In this document: one piece after another, positions 40,583 through 52,740 of the stretch | Layout of the letters: every line of letters starts with the position of its first letter | Position numbering within the stretch: the stretch's first letter is position 1 | NCBI RefSeq assembly: GCF_000315625.1 | Contig: NW_005434672.1 | Span: forward strand, 735,909 to 799,908 | Length of the DNA stretch: 64,000 nt | Source of the DNA: Guillardia theta CCMP2712 | Lineage: Eukaryota > Cryptophyceae > Pyrenomonadales > Geminigeraceae | Direction: 5' to 3' | Program-made: the position numbers and the translations under genes | The notes under the pieces: model-generated | Seen by the model: only the letters and a program-made list of their open reading frames with translations | What the model was told of the DNA's origin: nothing | Database searches by the model: none

Positions 40583-43100
40583 ATGCTTGCCGATCGATGG
40601 AAGGGATTGAGACTCCTATGCTTCATCTTACTCTGGCAAGTCATGCCTGGGGCGCTGACGTCAGTAGGAAACAACGGCATGGATGGAGGAGAACGGGTCA
40701 TGTTCGTTTCTAAGATCACAAAACTTGTGCGGCGAGGCCCTCGCATGTTCGCAGTTCTGGACGAAGACAAGTACCTACCCTTGTCGCACCCTCAGGAATG
40801 TCCCCGTCCCCCTGGACTACAATTTGAGGAAGGGCAATGGCTGAAGATTGAGGCTCGCAGGAACATGGACGCTTCGAAGAACCCTTGGACATGCACTCGC
40901 GTCATTTCTGCAGTTTCTCCGCCCTCCATGACACCTCAGTACATCGATAGACCATGGCAGGGCATGAATAATCCTACGGGGATGCTTCCACCGCACGCCG
41001 AACCAGCGCAAAACGCCTACCAGCATGGAAAGAATGTGTTCCAGCAGGACGTGGGCGGAGCAGATGTAGGCTGGAACGAGGGGCAGCCATTGGGCATGAT
41101 GCAGCAAAGACCTCACGGGTACCCAGCGCCTGGCAGCGTACCCCAGTACGTCGCACAGGATAATTACGCTCCACGTGCAGACATGCCGTCCTTTGTTCCA
41201 TCACCTGGGAAAAGACCCGCCTCCTCCCTCAACCCAGGCTTCCACAGCGGGGCTCGAATGCCGATGGGGCTCCGGGGCAGCATGCAGTACGGGGAAGGAT
41301 CGTTGCAGCCGGTGAAGATGCACAGAGGGAAGTCTTGGGACTCCGGAGGTTACAGGCAGCCGACAGAGGAAATGTTGGCCGAGGATATAAAAACGTGCCG
41401 CAAGTACATGGACCTGATTAGATGCCTCGATAGTTACTTTGCCTCTTCTCCCATCAGCGATCTGAGCAGCGGGATGGCCTCCCAGATCATTTACAAGATT
41501 TCTTGTTTGCTTGTTGCAGATCATAATACTATCGACAAGAATATCCATCATCACAATACGCAGTCGTTGATGAGTGCCCTGCTGGAGCGATTGAGGTCAG
41601 ACACCCTTTCACTCTCCTGCGGTTCTATCTGCAGTGTAACATGGGCAATGGGAAAGATATGGCTGACTAAGCTGAAGAAAGGAGCTTATGAATTGCAGGA
41701 GAGCATAAAGAAGGCGATGGAAGTTCTCGCAACAGAAATGGTCGCGCGCGACCTGAACACTCTGACTAGCCAGCAGCTCAGCATGGCGATCTTTGGAATC
41801 GCAAAGTCCGGCCTGACTTCCCCTCGGTTTGCTTCAGTCTTTGAGAAGTGCGAAAAAGTGATTTGCGAGGGAGGAGTCTCCAACTACTCCAATCAGAACC
41901 TTGCGAACATGGTCTGGGCGTTCGCCTTCTATGGGTACCAGAGCAATGCTGTGATGACGCACATCGACGATGAGCTTTCCAGGAGGAACATAAGTGCGTT
42001 GAAGCCTGCTGAGCTTTCAATGACCCTCTGGGCGTGTGCACGATATCACCATCCATCCAAATGGCTTTACACTCGTTTCTCTAGTGAGATGAGACAACGA
42101 GGGTTCAGCAACTGCTCTACTCAAGAGCTGGCCAACCTCTGCTGGGCATTGACAGAATCAAGCGATGAGTATGGTGATCTCGTCTATGATGTTGCACAGG
42201 AAGTTTCCTCTCGTCCTGTGAATCCGAGGAATTCCAAAGACATGCGAAACATCCTCTGCTGCATTGCGAAGAGCAGGGTGCCTGACTGCGGGCTCGCGTC
42301 CGAGGTGGCGCGCGAGCTGGAGGCGAGTGGAAGCACCACTTCAGTGCGAGCTTGGATCCTGACCTTCTGGGCATTCTCGCACATTGCCTTCATACCTTCC
42401 AGTGATCTCCAGCAGTCCTTCGAGACAAAGGTGAGGATGCAAGAGGTGCTTGCTGTGCTGAAGTCTCCTCCAGGTGCAAGGGGATGCGATTTCCAACTCC
42501 ACAACCTTCCTTTGCAAGGCCCTTCTTTCCTTTGTCAAGCTCCCCCTGAACCAGCCAAGATTGACAGACAGGCTTCTTGATTTGATCAACTCCACCATGC
42601 CCAATCAGACGGGAATATCCGCCAGCAATCAGCCCCTAAGCTCGGCTCGCAACCTTCCCACTGTTGAGGACCTTGCGGAGCTGCTCTGGTGTTGTGCCTA
42701 CCTCCGCCGACTCGAAATGGCGCCGCAAGTGCTTCAGAATCTGTTGCAGCTCATGTCGGCGCAGAAGATGCAAGGCACGTCGAGCCGCCACCTGCTCATG
42801 CTGGTGTGGTCAACCGGCGTGATGCAAGAAGAAGGGTTCGAGCTAGACGCTATGGGAGAGAACATATCCCTTTCTCTCAACGAGCATCGGTTGCTTCTTG
42901 GGGAAAGGATCTTGTCTCTTTCCTCTCGTGACTCACTCCTCCGCCTGCTCGCCGTGCTGCTGCCTTGCACAGAGCAGAGCAAGTCAGTAATGCTGCAGGA
43001 GCACCCAGCTATGTCGAGGCTGTGGACTTCCTTGTCTGAGAGCTGGGCTGAGGATGAAGACAAGCTGAAGCGCTTGCAGTCTCTCCTTGGCTATGCGTGA
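40583..43100 (+). CDS. Helical-repeat protein of HPR/OPR/FASTK-like type with signal peptide
   Basis: Two exons, 40583-42430 and 42474-43100, joined in phase across 43 bp, give 824 residues. The N-terminus has a hydrophobic core (LRLLCFILLWQVMPGALTS) that would act as a signal peptide. Then comes a small globular part (VMFVSKITKLVRRGPRMFAV) and a low-complexity Pro/Gly/Gln region. From about residue 270 the chain is helical with recurring units of 35-40 residues. Their typical words are LTSQQLSMAIFGIAKSG, YSNQNLANMVWAFAFYG, LKPAELSMTLWACARY and CSTQELANLCWAL. This pattern is that of the RNA-binding helical repeats (OPR, HPR, FASTK-like) which act on organelle RNAs. No RAP domain is seen at the end. 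A role in plastid or mitochondrial RNA handling is inferred. There is no Phe directly after the signal core. Confidence 0.75.
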
Positions 43101-43238
43101 GGCGCGGAATTCCCTGGCTGAATGAAGGAAGGCATGACAAAAACATTTTTCCATACTACTGCCGAGACGAGATGCAGAGGAGCAGCAGCGGAGGGAGCGG
43201 AGGGGCGGACGATCGGAGGAGAGAAGGAATGGTGATGT

Positions 43239-45960
43239 CTACAAGTTTTTAACTCTATAAAGGCGAAGAAGCCAATGCTGGGAGGTGAAGACTTCTTCGA
43301 AGTGCTGCAGCGGCTCTTTGCCTCCCTCCGCAACTTCTCCTCTCACCCGGTCGAACCCAGCGGGCCTGCCGAATTCGGAGACCTGGGAGGAGAAGCGATG
43401 AAAGCTCAGGCGATAGAGCAGCGAGGAGCGGAAGCGCCGGCTCCCCTCCTTCCCTACCCTCAGCACGCCCCCAGCTGAGAGGAAAGCATCCTCCGGCTCC
43501 TTCAGCTCTTTCCCAGCTGCCCGCACCATCCAGAGGAATTTGCTGATGTCATCACTGGCGAAGGACGTCATCCCCCCGAACCTCACGAGCACAAAATTGA
43601 CTCCCATGTTCCTGCACCTTGCAGCTGCCTGCTCCCGCGTCACACACCCCTCCCTCTCCAGCTGTTTCTCACCTCCTCCTCCGGCAACGCCATGATGGCT
43701 CCCACTGCTGCAACCTGGGAGAGATTGTAGCCGCTGGCGTCGAGGAAGGTGACGCGGTCGGCGAGGGATGCGAGCTCATGCCCATGGTCCCACCAGCTCA
43801 GCACCCGCGCGTCTTTGTCCGTGTTGTCGCGGATCCACGTCATTCCTTCCTCCATGTCCTCAAACCGCGTGCGGTTGCCGTCGCTCTGCTAGAAGGTGAG
43901 GAGGGGAGGGGGAGGTGGTGAGACGCTCACCTGCCGCCCCGCAAACTTCAAGGTGGAGGGCGCGTACACGACGCTGGTGACCCATGAGCAGTGCCAGAGG
44001 AACATGATGAACAGGAAGAAGAGGGCGAGGAGGAGGAGGAGGGCAATGTCCCGGTTCGTCGTGTCTTCCGTCCCTTTCCTGCTCACTTTCTTGGAAGACT
44101 GGAAGCTTTCTCACTCACTAGAGCAAGAGCTTGCAGGTTACCTTCACGTGCAGAAAATTCTTGGAGAGGAGAGAAGAGGCCCCGATCGCCCCGATGATGC
44201 ACGCGGCCGGTGCGAAGAGGACGATGAAGCGAACCTTGAGAGCTGAGAGGAATAGACTGGAATGTGTTCTATCAGGAGAAGGAGGTGACAGCGGAGGAGG
44301 ATGAAGAGATGATCCTCGAGGAGGAGGAGATGGCAGTGGGCAAGGAGGGGGAGAAGGAGGAGGAGGAGATGGCAGAGGGCAAGGAGGGGGAGAAGGAGGA
44401 GGAGATGGTCACCTTGCAAAGAAGTAGAAGATAAGGAGGAACGATCGCTCGTTAGGCTCTGAGATGCAGCGGTAGATACCAAGAGGAGCAAGAAAGAGGA
44501 GGCAGTGCAAGTCGAAGAAGAAGGAAGACCACGTCGTCGGCTGATTCTCCGAGACTGATGACGTCATCGTCTCGTACGCGCTCGACGCATTCATTGGGAG
44601 GATCTGCCGCCAGAGCCCCCCTCCTCCCTCTCCCTCCCCCCCTTCCAGCCACCCTGAAGCGAAAAACAGGCACAAGGGGAGCGCTGCTGAGAGGAAGGGC
44701 AGCGAAAGGAAGGGCAGCGAACGACCCGCGAGTATCCCAGAGGCCCTGCAGAGGAGGAGGAAGAAGGCTGCATGGGGGATGGCGTGTTCCCTTGTAAGGA
44801 TCGAAGGGACATGGCGCAAGAAGAGCTGAGTCGAGCTCATGCCCACCAGGTAGACCACCTGGAACGTGAAGTTGAAGTCCGCCGCGTCCAACCTGCACGT
44901 GCGGTGACGGGGCAGCGGGGGTGAAGGAAGCATGCCTTACCCCTTGAACAGGAGGAACAGCACGTAGACGGCGAAGAGGTTGAGGAAGAAGGTATGCTCC
45001 TCCCAGCTGATCGCCATGGCAAAGTAGAGGAAGCCCGCGAAGACCGAGGAAAGAGTCCGGTTGCTCCCCTTCCCTCGAGCGACGTGGTAGAACGCAAAGA
45101 TCATGCAAGAGCACCCGATGCCGACCCCGTCTAGCACTCCACACTCCGTGCAGGAGAGGAGCGCTGGGATCACGCTAGAGAAGAAAGCAGCGAGGAGCGC
45201 CTCTTCGTCGCGACCGCAGATCTGCACTCATGACGCAGTCAATGCCTTCAAGGCAAATGTTTGGTATCGTTAGAGTGCAGTTGGAGCGCACCATCTTTCG
45301 TTTCTCCTCCTCCTCCTCCTCCTCCTCCTGTATTCTACTTCTCATTCTCCGCCTCCTCCTCACCTGTCGTGCGAGACAATACGTCCCTCCAACACATGCT
45401 AAAGCAGCCGCTGGCCCCATTAAAACCGCGATGTGCAGAGGTTCGATCGCAAGGGAGAAACGCTCGACGAAGAAGAGCAGCAGGTTGAGAGCGAGTGCCA
45501 CACCCGGGTAGCAACTCCTCCCTAGATCTCTTCCTGCAGGGTACCATGTCCTCTCGTCCTGCCTGAGAGCTCGTCAGAGCGGATCCCGAGCTATCGTGCC
45601 ATGACTCACCAGTCAGAGGGGCTGAAGGGCTTGTCCTTGATCAGAGAAGCGAGTCGGAAGTGGAAGTACGACTTCGATCCCTTGAGTTCCCATCCTCTCC
45701 TGCCAGCTTCAGTCAGAGAGCTTCGACAAGGTCGAGATCGCGCACCTCAACCACCCTACAAGTCGCAAGCAACATGCGAGGACCATGATCCCGACCAGGA
45801 TGCTCCGACGGATCCAAGCTCTAGCATGGTTGTCCTCATGCTCTTTTCCACGTTCTCTCCCTTTCTCCTTCTCCTTCTCCAACCTCCTTCCTCGTCCTCC
45901 TCCTTCTCCTCCTCTTCCTTCTCCTTGCTTCACTGCCTTCGCCATCGCAAGTGGCCCCAA
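43239..45960 (-). CDS. STT3-like oligosaccharyltransferase subunit, divergent
   Basis: Minus-strand multi-exon gene with about ten transmembrane segments. Landmarks of STT3 are in order: an N-terminal helix (SILVGIMVLACCLRLVG), DERTWYPAGRDLGRSCYPG (EL1 end), LDGVGIG, ISWEEHTFFLN, the loop motif SVSENQPTTW, KVRFIVLFAPAACIIGAI, WWDHGHELASLADRVTFLDA in the soluble domain, and DDISKFLWMVR (the DK/MI-type motif). STT3 transfers glycan from dolichol to asparagine in the ER. Here several catalytic landmarks are altered. WWDYG reads WWDHG. The DNEG metal motif reads DGVG. The Asp before YFNYR is missing in the exon SKSYFHFR. The enzyme may be inactive or use a different substrate. Intron joins around 45500-45800 are uncertain, so the missing Asp needs care. 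Gene end 43239; converges with the helical-repeat gene. Confidence 0.8.
44280..44412. repeat. GA-rich minisatellite in STT3-like gene intron
   Basis: Two near copies of GATGGCAG(T/A)GGGCAAGGAGG plus GGGAGAAGGAGGA lie in a long GA-rich stretch between two STT3 exons. It interrupts no conserved segment and is read as intron. The low-complexity frames across it are artefacts. Confidence 0.6.
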
Positions 45961-46286
45961 CCGTTACCTTGAATCTACTCAGTGATAACCGTCGGAACAT
46001 TCTATCAAACGAGGTCTTTTTTTGTTACTTGTGTGGGTTCGCCTCAGAGTAATTCATAGGAGATTGACAGGGACAGCACCCAGTCCCCCCCCCTTCTGCA
46101 CCCGCGCACCCAGCCGCGCACCCCGGGACGCATCGAAGGGATCCTTCCGCGGCATGACGGCGAGGACGTGGTGTTGGAAGAGGAAGAGGAGGAAGAGGTG
46201 AGGCGAGAAGGAGGGAAAGCAAGGTGAAATATACGACTCTCTCGATGGTGATGGAGTGGAAGCCACGGGCAAGGGCAGTGACGTGC

Positions 46287-49200
46287 ATGTTGGGGTACAA
46301 GAGACTGATTCTCCTTAACCTCACTCTCTCACTTGCTCTGTTGTCGCCGGGCTCCCCCAAGTTGTCCTCCCCAGACTCTCGCTGGGAAGTTCAGACGGAG
46401 AGTGCCGAGAAGGGCAGATGCTTGCTCCCGCTGCTCGCATCGAGACTTCGAGGAGGAATGGACTATAACCGGTTCCAAGGCCGGGACGACAGGAGGTTCC
46501 CCTATGGCGAGAGGCCTTTCCAGCGGGACATGGGATGGAGCGAGCGCGGGAGAAAGCATCCGAGCAGTGGGAACAGCATCGCCGTCAAGGGGCTGGTGCA
46601 GAGCGTGATCGAACAGAACCTGATCGACTACTTCGATGCCTTCGGTTCTGTCAGCAACGTGAATCTCCTACCGTCGAATCCTCGGTACCCCTCGAGAATG
46701 GCGTACGTGAAGTTCCTGGAGCCAATGGATGTGCTGGCAGCGTTAGATCACGATAGAGACACTCCCAGTTGGAATGCAGGAAGACCAATCCAGATTATCA
46801 GCCAAGACCCGCAGTTCCATGAGAACTTGCGAAGAGAGCAGCAAGAGATTGCGAGGAGGAAACAGGAAGAAAGCAGGATGCGTGAGCAAGAAAAGCAGAA
46901 GACTCATGATGAATCTGGCGGGTATGAAACAATCCCTGGCCTCCTTTTCAACTCTTTCTAAACTCAAACGGCAGTGCGCGAGCGCCTAGGTTGGTGGGTG
47001 ATTGGGTACAAGTGCTTTCAAGGTGTATGCCTCTTGTTTTGGAATCCGCAGAGAGTGAGCAGGAGCAGATCCACAGGTCGATACTACTGGATGAACAAGG
47101 TGACCAAGGAAACCTCATGGAATCTTCCTCCCCAAGTCCAAGGTGAACCGCAGCCCCCCCTCCATGGGTTTTGACATTCGTTGTACAGCAGAGGAAGCTC
47201 AAGAAAGCAAGCCGCCTAAGAAGTCTCAGGGTGCTGTGAAGACCCAAAAATCGTCAGCCCCGAAGCAGCAGAAGAAATCAGCTCAGACAGAGCCGGACTC
47301 GAGCTCGAGCGAAGAGGATGGTTGTGACTCGGAGGTGATGGACGTTGATGAAGCCAATGAGCTGATGGTTCGTAGGGTTATCTGGGAGAAGGAGACAGGC
47401 AGAAGCTTGCGGAGCTGCCGATGCTTGACCGCGAGCTTGTCTCTTCCCTTCTGCTGAGGTTGACTGTCTAACTGGTGCTTGCAGATCTTGAGTGAGAGGC
47501 TGGAGCAAAAAGAAGCGCGTCGCCAAGAGCGACTGCTGATGAAGGGGACCAGGACAAAGCATGGTTGTTACGATTGAAACGTGACAATTTTCTTGTGAAG
47601 AGATTTTAAGGTGAGGGGCTGAAAACGCCAGCAAAAACAGAAAGTCGAGAGACTCCAAGAACCAAGCGGAACAAGTCTTCAGCTCCTGAACTTCTTGGCG
47701 AAAATGTTATCGGAAAGAAGATCCGTGTCAAAATTGAAGAGGACGGTCAGTGGATGCGCAAGAATGGCCTTGTGGTGAAGTCATGTTTTATTTACCATGG
47801 CATCCTGAGTTCATGTCTTCCTCAGGTTCAAGTGAAAGAGGTTGATGGGTCTCAACAGCATCGAATCGTCTGGAACGACGGAACGGACGATTCCTGGCTG
47901 GTGCTCCAGGTTGCTTCCTCTTCCTCCCCTTCTTTCTTGTGCTCTAATTCTGAGTGATTGTAGGAACACGAAGTCGAATTCCTCGACCAGGAGCCAACGG
48001 AAGGAAGGAAGAAGGAAGCACAGAAGCGACCAGCCAAGTCTCGATCAACCCCCGCAAGCAAGGAGACTGTGAGAAGGAAACAGCTCGACGTTGAGCATGG
48101 TGCTTGACCCTGTGTGTGATTTGAAATCAATTCTCTTCTTTCTTCTTGTTCCTCCTCCTTGTGACGCTAAGCCGATCAAGTAAAGCAATAAAGGAGCTAC
48201 AGGAGGTGTTGAGATAGCCAGATGTTGTCTTGTTTTCTTGTTGAAGTTTGAGCACTTGAGATCTTCTTATGTCGCAGCAGACAGCGGGACGAGGAAAAGC
48301 TTTGTGCCGCAGAAGCGAACCTTGCAAATCAGGACGGAAGATGTGAAGAAGCCCGGGGGGAACGCGTCGACGAGTCAAGATATGAACCAACCTGAAAGGA
48401 GAAAGGAGAAGGGTAAGTCACGATACGAGCTTTCGGACGACTGATACTATCTTTCAGTTGCCCACCCCTATGACCAGTTCTTCGAGAAGTTTCGCATTCG
48501 AGACGAGTGTTTCCGACGCATGCAGGAGCACATAAGGAAAAATATAAGCATGCTCCTCGAGACTCACGGGTAAGGAGCCTCCAACTTCCCCTTCATCTTA
48601 TTCTCCCCGGCAGAGAGTCCATGCTCCCTGAGTTCCTCATCACGAACGGAGACTACTCTGTCTTTGAGATCGAAAAGCGCGTCTTGGAGCCTCCAACAGG
48701 TGAGCCTCGCTCGCTCCCTCGCCTCCTGACCCCCATGGGCTAGTGGAGGAGGTGGGAAAGCCTGTCTCGCTAGAGCAGCACTACCTTACCCCCCTAGAGC
48801 GACTCGTCCTTCCTCCTTCGAAAATCGCCAGCAAGGTTGAGAAAGAGATGTCAAAGGTAAAAGAATTCTACGGCGTCGAGCTGCGTGACAGGTGAGCTTG
48901 CAATTCGCCTTCGTCCCCTTTCACATTCGGGTGACCAGACTTTGGGAATTGTGGAACGAGAACGTGGTGAAGGGCACAGAAGAAGACAAGAAGTGGAGAG
49001 AATGGTGAAGACAGAGAGGAGGAGACTGCTTCTCATCTTCCTCCTCCTGCTAAGGTATGGGGAGAACTTCCATGAAATAGAGTCGGACGAAGTTCGGGAG
49101 GATGCAGACAGGCTGAGAGTTCGACGAGGCACCGAAGATTGGATCGGCCCCAATGCAATGAGAGTTGTGAGTTGCCTCCTGCAGCTCCAGCTCCTGCCCT

Positions 49201-49504
49201 TCTGTCTTCTGATTGTTGTGATTGGTGCAGGAGTCAACGGAAGAGGAGACTCGAGGCTTCTTCGAGCAGCTCTACTGGTGTAACTTCAGGTTGGTTCCTT
49301 GCACTGTGATCCCAGCTGAATTACCTCAGGATCGACGGCAAAGAAATTGTATTGCCTGGCCGCGAGAAGATTGCTAGGAAGATGCAATTTGCTTATGCCA
49401 AGTGAGAGGAGAGGGTAGAAGAGGAGAGGTATAACCTGCTGATGCATGACAGGAGGAAAGAATCGTTCGCGAAGATCGAGGCCGAGGCACTTGAGAATCG
49501 GTAA
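46287..49504 (+). CDS. Signal-peptide RRM-WW-Tudor-like protein with LRGG leader
   Basis: Start chosen at ATG 46287, which begins a signal peptide (LGYKRLILLNLTLSLALLSPG); an earlier in-frame ATG is at 46224. After about 30 residues comes SRLRGG (positions 52-57). An RRM follows (SIAVKGLVQSVIEQNLIDYF; RMAYVKFLEPMDVLAALD). The next exons hold a WW domain (GRYYWMNKVTKETSWNLPP), a Lys/Ser-rich acidic part and a Tudor-like barrel (IGKKIRVKIEEDGQWMRKNG; HRIVWNDGTDDSWLVLQ). Then come several small helical exons (FEKFRIRDECFRRMQEHIRK; VKEFYGVELRDRLWELWNE) up to the stop at 49504. All joins checked keep phase. RRM and WW domains point to RNA handling. A signal peptide on such a protein is odd and suggests import into the plastid or the periplastid space with the nucleomorph. 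That last step is inference. The 3' exons could belong to a second gene. Confidence 0.65.
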
Positions 49505-49830
49505 TGTGAATAAGATCGACATGATTGTGGAGGCGATAATTATGAAGATGATGATGATCACACCATGCTTATGGGGTGTGACGTCTGCACTTTCGATGAC
49601 GATGATGATGATACTGGCAAAGATAGAGATGAAGTTGATGTTTAAGAGGATGATGGTGACACCGGGAGCAGAGAGAAACGATCGCGCTGGGCTTTCTTCA
49701 ACGAGTCCAACGTTAGTGACTTCCACCTGGTTTCTCTTGTGCGATCTGATCGACTTCCCGCTAGTATGCTGGCTTCAAGGAAGTCGAGGACGGGGGCGAA
49801 GGGCAAGAGGAGGAGCAAAGTTGGGCCCAC

Positions 49831-52020
49831 ATGGCTGCCTTCCTCGTCGATCATCTTCCGGGCTCAGTGCACCTGCTCAGCCTCCTCGCCGCTCGCCAAG
49901 AGGACGACAGGAGGCTCAAGAGCGCCTGCGATTCGATGGTGATGTTTGACTGCGACTACCCGGACACGCAAGTCGTAGCGGAGGTGCAGAGCTCTTGTTC
50001 TTGCGTGCCTTCTCTCAGTTCTCTTCGTCCTCTGCAGTTCCAAGTTGACTTGGTGCCCGCAACACTGAACATCTTCACATCGAACCCTGAAGCTGCAGTG
50101 TGAGTGACATGATGGGCTCGAACCCGAGGCATGACAATCAGCAGGGCCATGCTGCGAAGAATCCTCGTCTACCTGGAAAAATGGCCGCGCAAACCGCTCC
50201 TCATCCTCTATCCAGCTTGCCTGCACCATCTCGTCTACGGTTTCGTCATCCGAGAGGCGGAGGTATCACGCGGAAAAAGCAGAGGAAGCAGGTCGCTCAT
50301 GTGCTCGCTGCAGGTTCCGGCGCAATGGCTAGAGCCTCAGACAATGTGGCTGTGCGATGAAAACTTGGATGTTGCGGAAGACAAGCTCGTGCGAGAGGTC
50401 TATCTATCCCTACTTCTCTCACCTGACCATTTCCTCTTCCCCTTTCTACTTCCCAATGACTCGCAATCCAATTGTTTTGCAGGCAGTCAGACGTATCAGA
50501 GGGGTGAAAGGTGTAGAGATGATGTCAGGAGAAGTTTTGGAGTTGGACGCAGAGTCATCGACAACTTTGCGCATGTCAAAGATAGGAATGGAGGACGTTG
50601 ACTTGATAGTTCAGCACTGGAATTATGAAACTGACACAACGAGGGATTACGTAAGTCCTGACAAGAGGCAGTGTCGGAGCATGACCCTCAGCTCTCAGGT
50701 TTCCTTCTTGATCGAATGGAAAGTAACCGTGGGCATGTACGTCCAGCACCAGGAGAACACGCGGTCGCTTGTGGCCTGGGCGATAGAGGGACGGGATGGG
50801 TCGATAGAGATGATATTCTCGTTGCCTGAATGGCGGCATAATGGCCTTGCTCGAGCGGCTCTGCACCAACTCACCACGATCCTCCTGAACAGTCACAAGC
50901 TCCAGAGGTCAACACAGTTGCTATGGAGGAGAGAATGCTGAGGTGATGCTGTCGCAGGCGGCTCACAGCTCCGTTCTGCACTATCGCAAACGCCGACTTC
51001 GCCATGAAGCAGCTGCTGATGGCGTCTGGTTTCACGGCCGCCAGCGAGCTGCACGTGCTGCAGGTCCGGGAGACTCCCAAGGGGGAGGAGGAAGGAGGAG
51101 ATGAGACTTTGGGCTGCAGGTGGGAGACTTTGCGCTGTTTCCCGCCTATCCCGAGGAGATGGAGGTCGTCTACGTCCCGCAGATCGCCAACACCCTGGTG
51201 AGCCTGCCTCATGTCCTCCGCTCCTCTGAGCTCCCTTCGCAGATCCCCCCTTGCGGTGTCCGTCGGACTGTCTACCATGAGACCCTCGACAACCATCGGC
51301 GTCTCTCGCTCGCCGAGAGCATCGAAACTTCGATCAAGTGCGCTCCTCCCGCCGCCTGCATCGCTCACATCCCTTCAGGGGCAAATCGACGCGAGGGGAA
51401 CTTGGGCTGCACCTCAAGAGCTATCTGAGGGGGCCGGAGAACCTGGAGAAGGCTATCTCCATAATGCAAGGTCGCCATGCTCCACCTCTGCCCTTGCTCG
51501 CCCTAATCCTCGTCCTCGTCCTCGTCCTCATCCTCATCCTCATCCTCATCCTCCTTTCCTGCTGCTGACCTTTGCCCGTGTAGGCGTGATTCCCAACATC
51601 ACGCGTGAGAACTGCACGGACATCTTACAAAAGGTGCCTTCACTCTATGACGCTCAACCTGACGGTCGCAGTCGGTTGAGGAGCTTTCGCTGCCCCCGGA
51701 AGAGATCTCGGACCCTCACGCCTACTACATCAACAAGTAGAGCCCCTTGCCTCCCGCTTCCCTCACCCTCTCTCAGGTGGAGGACCTCGGTGGCCACCGA
51801 CGGGAAGACTTTCGTGGCAGCGTACGACCACCAGCGGACAGGGAAGTATCTTCGTCACGAGTGGATTGAGGTGCTTGAGTCGGGTAGAAGTGCTGCCGCC
51901 ACTTGACTTGGATTCACTCAACAGGCGTGGATAGAGCATGCTCGAATGTACGACGACGTGGTACCCAAGTTTCACTACACCCGTGAAGACCTCGTTGAGA
52001 AAGGTCTGACGTTCCCTTGA
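49831..52020 (+). CDS. GNAT acetyltransferase (GLYAT/FR47-like) with C-terminal extension
   Basis: Exons join in phase from ATG 49831 (MAAFLVDHLPGSVHLLSLLA) to the stop at 52020. The catalytic core shows the GNAT pattern: SKIGMEDVDLIVQHWNY at the N-terminal arm, then SLVAWAIEGRDGSIEMIFSL, then PEWRHNGLARAALHQLTTIL. The last block is the acetyl-CoA loop (consensus Q/RxxGxG/A; here RHNGLA). ANADFAMKQLLMASGF follows as the final helix and strand. The arrangement fits GLYAT/FR47-type N-acyltransferases, which acylate amino groups of small molecules. About 190 residues follow (VVYVPQIANTL; GLHLKSYLRGPENLEKAISI; PNITRENCTDIL; AWIEHARMYDDVVPKFHY) and match no family I know. They are linked by phase-consistent short introns. 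The start ATG is uncertain because open frame also exists upstream from about 49780. Confidence 0.65.
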
Positions 52021-52264
52021 AATTTCATTCATGTAAAACCAAGTTTGCTGCTAATTTAACCATGTTAATTATGATTCTGAAGTAAAATTGAATTCATACT
52101 CTTTCTTCCTTTCCGAGATGAAACAACATCTTCCCCAGCTATCGTGCAACTCCCTGCTACCTTCCCCTTCAAAGCCTTTGGTGCTGATACCAAACTTGAT
52201 TCCAATATACCTCAAGATCAGGCAAGACTATCTGATTCATGTATGGTCAAGTGGCCTTCTAACC

Positions 52265-52400
52265 TTTTGAGTCACTGCCTGCCTTCTCCCTCCCTCGCTC
52301 CCTCCCTCGCTCCCTCGCTCCCTCGCTCCCTCCCTCGCTCCCTCCCTCGCTCCCTCCCTCCCTCCCTCCCTCCCTCCCTCCCTCCCTCCCTCTCCTCCCT
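52265..52400 (+). repeat. CCCTCGCT/CCCT simple repeat
   Basis: About 100 bp of CCCTCGCTCCCT units decaying into (CCCT)n. It lies downstream of the acetyltransferase gene in the non-coding space 52021-53054. Open frames through it are Pro/Leu/Ser or Arg/Glu repeats. Confidence 0.8.
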
Positions 52401-52559
52401 CAAGCACTTCTTGTCCCTCTCTTCAAATGCAGCACCTCTCACTGCTTGTAGGTCCTCACCCCCACCCCTACCCCCCAAAGTCCCTGGCTTCACCTCACCC
52501 CCACGGTATCCACCTCCTTTCCATCAGTCGAAAGCAGTTAAAACATGCCAGGGGACTGA

Positions 52560-52740
52560 GGGAGGAGGGAGGGAGGGAGGGAGGGAGGAAGAGACGGGGG
52601 AAGGGGGAAGGAGAAGTAGGGAGCACGAGAAGAGAGCAATGCATGGAGGGAGGGAGGGAGGGAGGGAGGAAGAGACGGGGGAAGGGGGAAGGAGAAGTAG
52701 GGAGCAAGAGAAGAGAGCAATGCATGGAGGGAGGGAGAGG
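52560..52740 (+). repeat. Tandem duplication of an 81-bp GA-rich unit
   Basis: Two copies of an 81-bp unit with (GGGA)n, AGAGACGGGGGAAGGGGGAAG, GGAGCACGAG and GCAATGCATGGA segments. They start at about 52590 and 52671 (same landmark). One difference (GCACGAG against GCAAGAG) is visible; a third partial copy begins at about 52727. A (GGA)n run follows at 52878-52918. No gene is supported. Confidence 0.8.
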
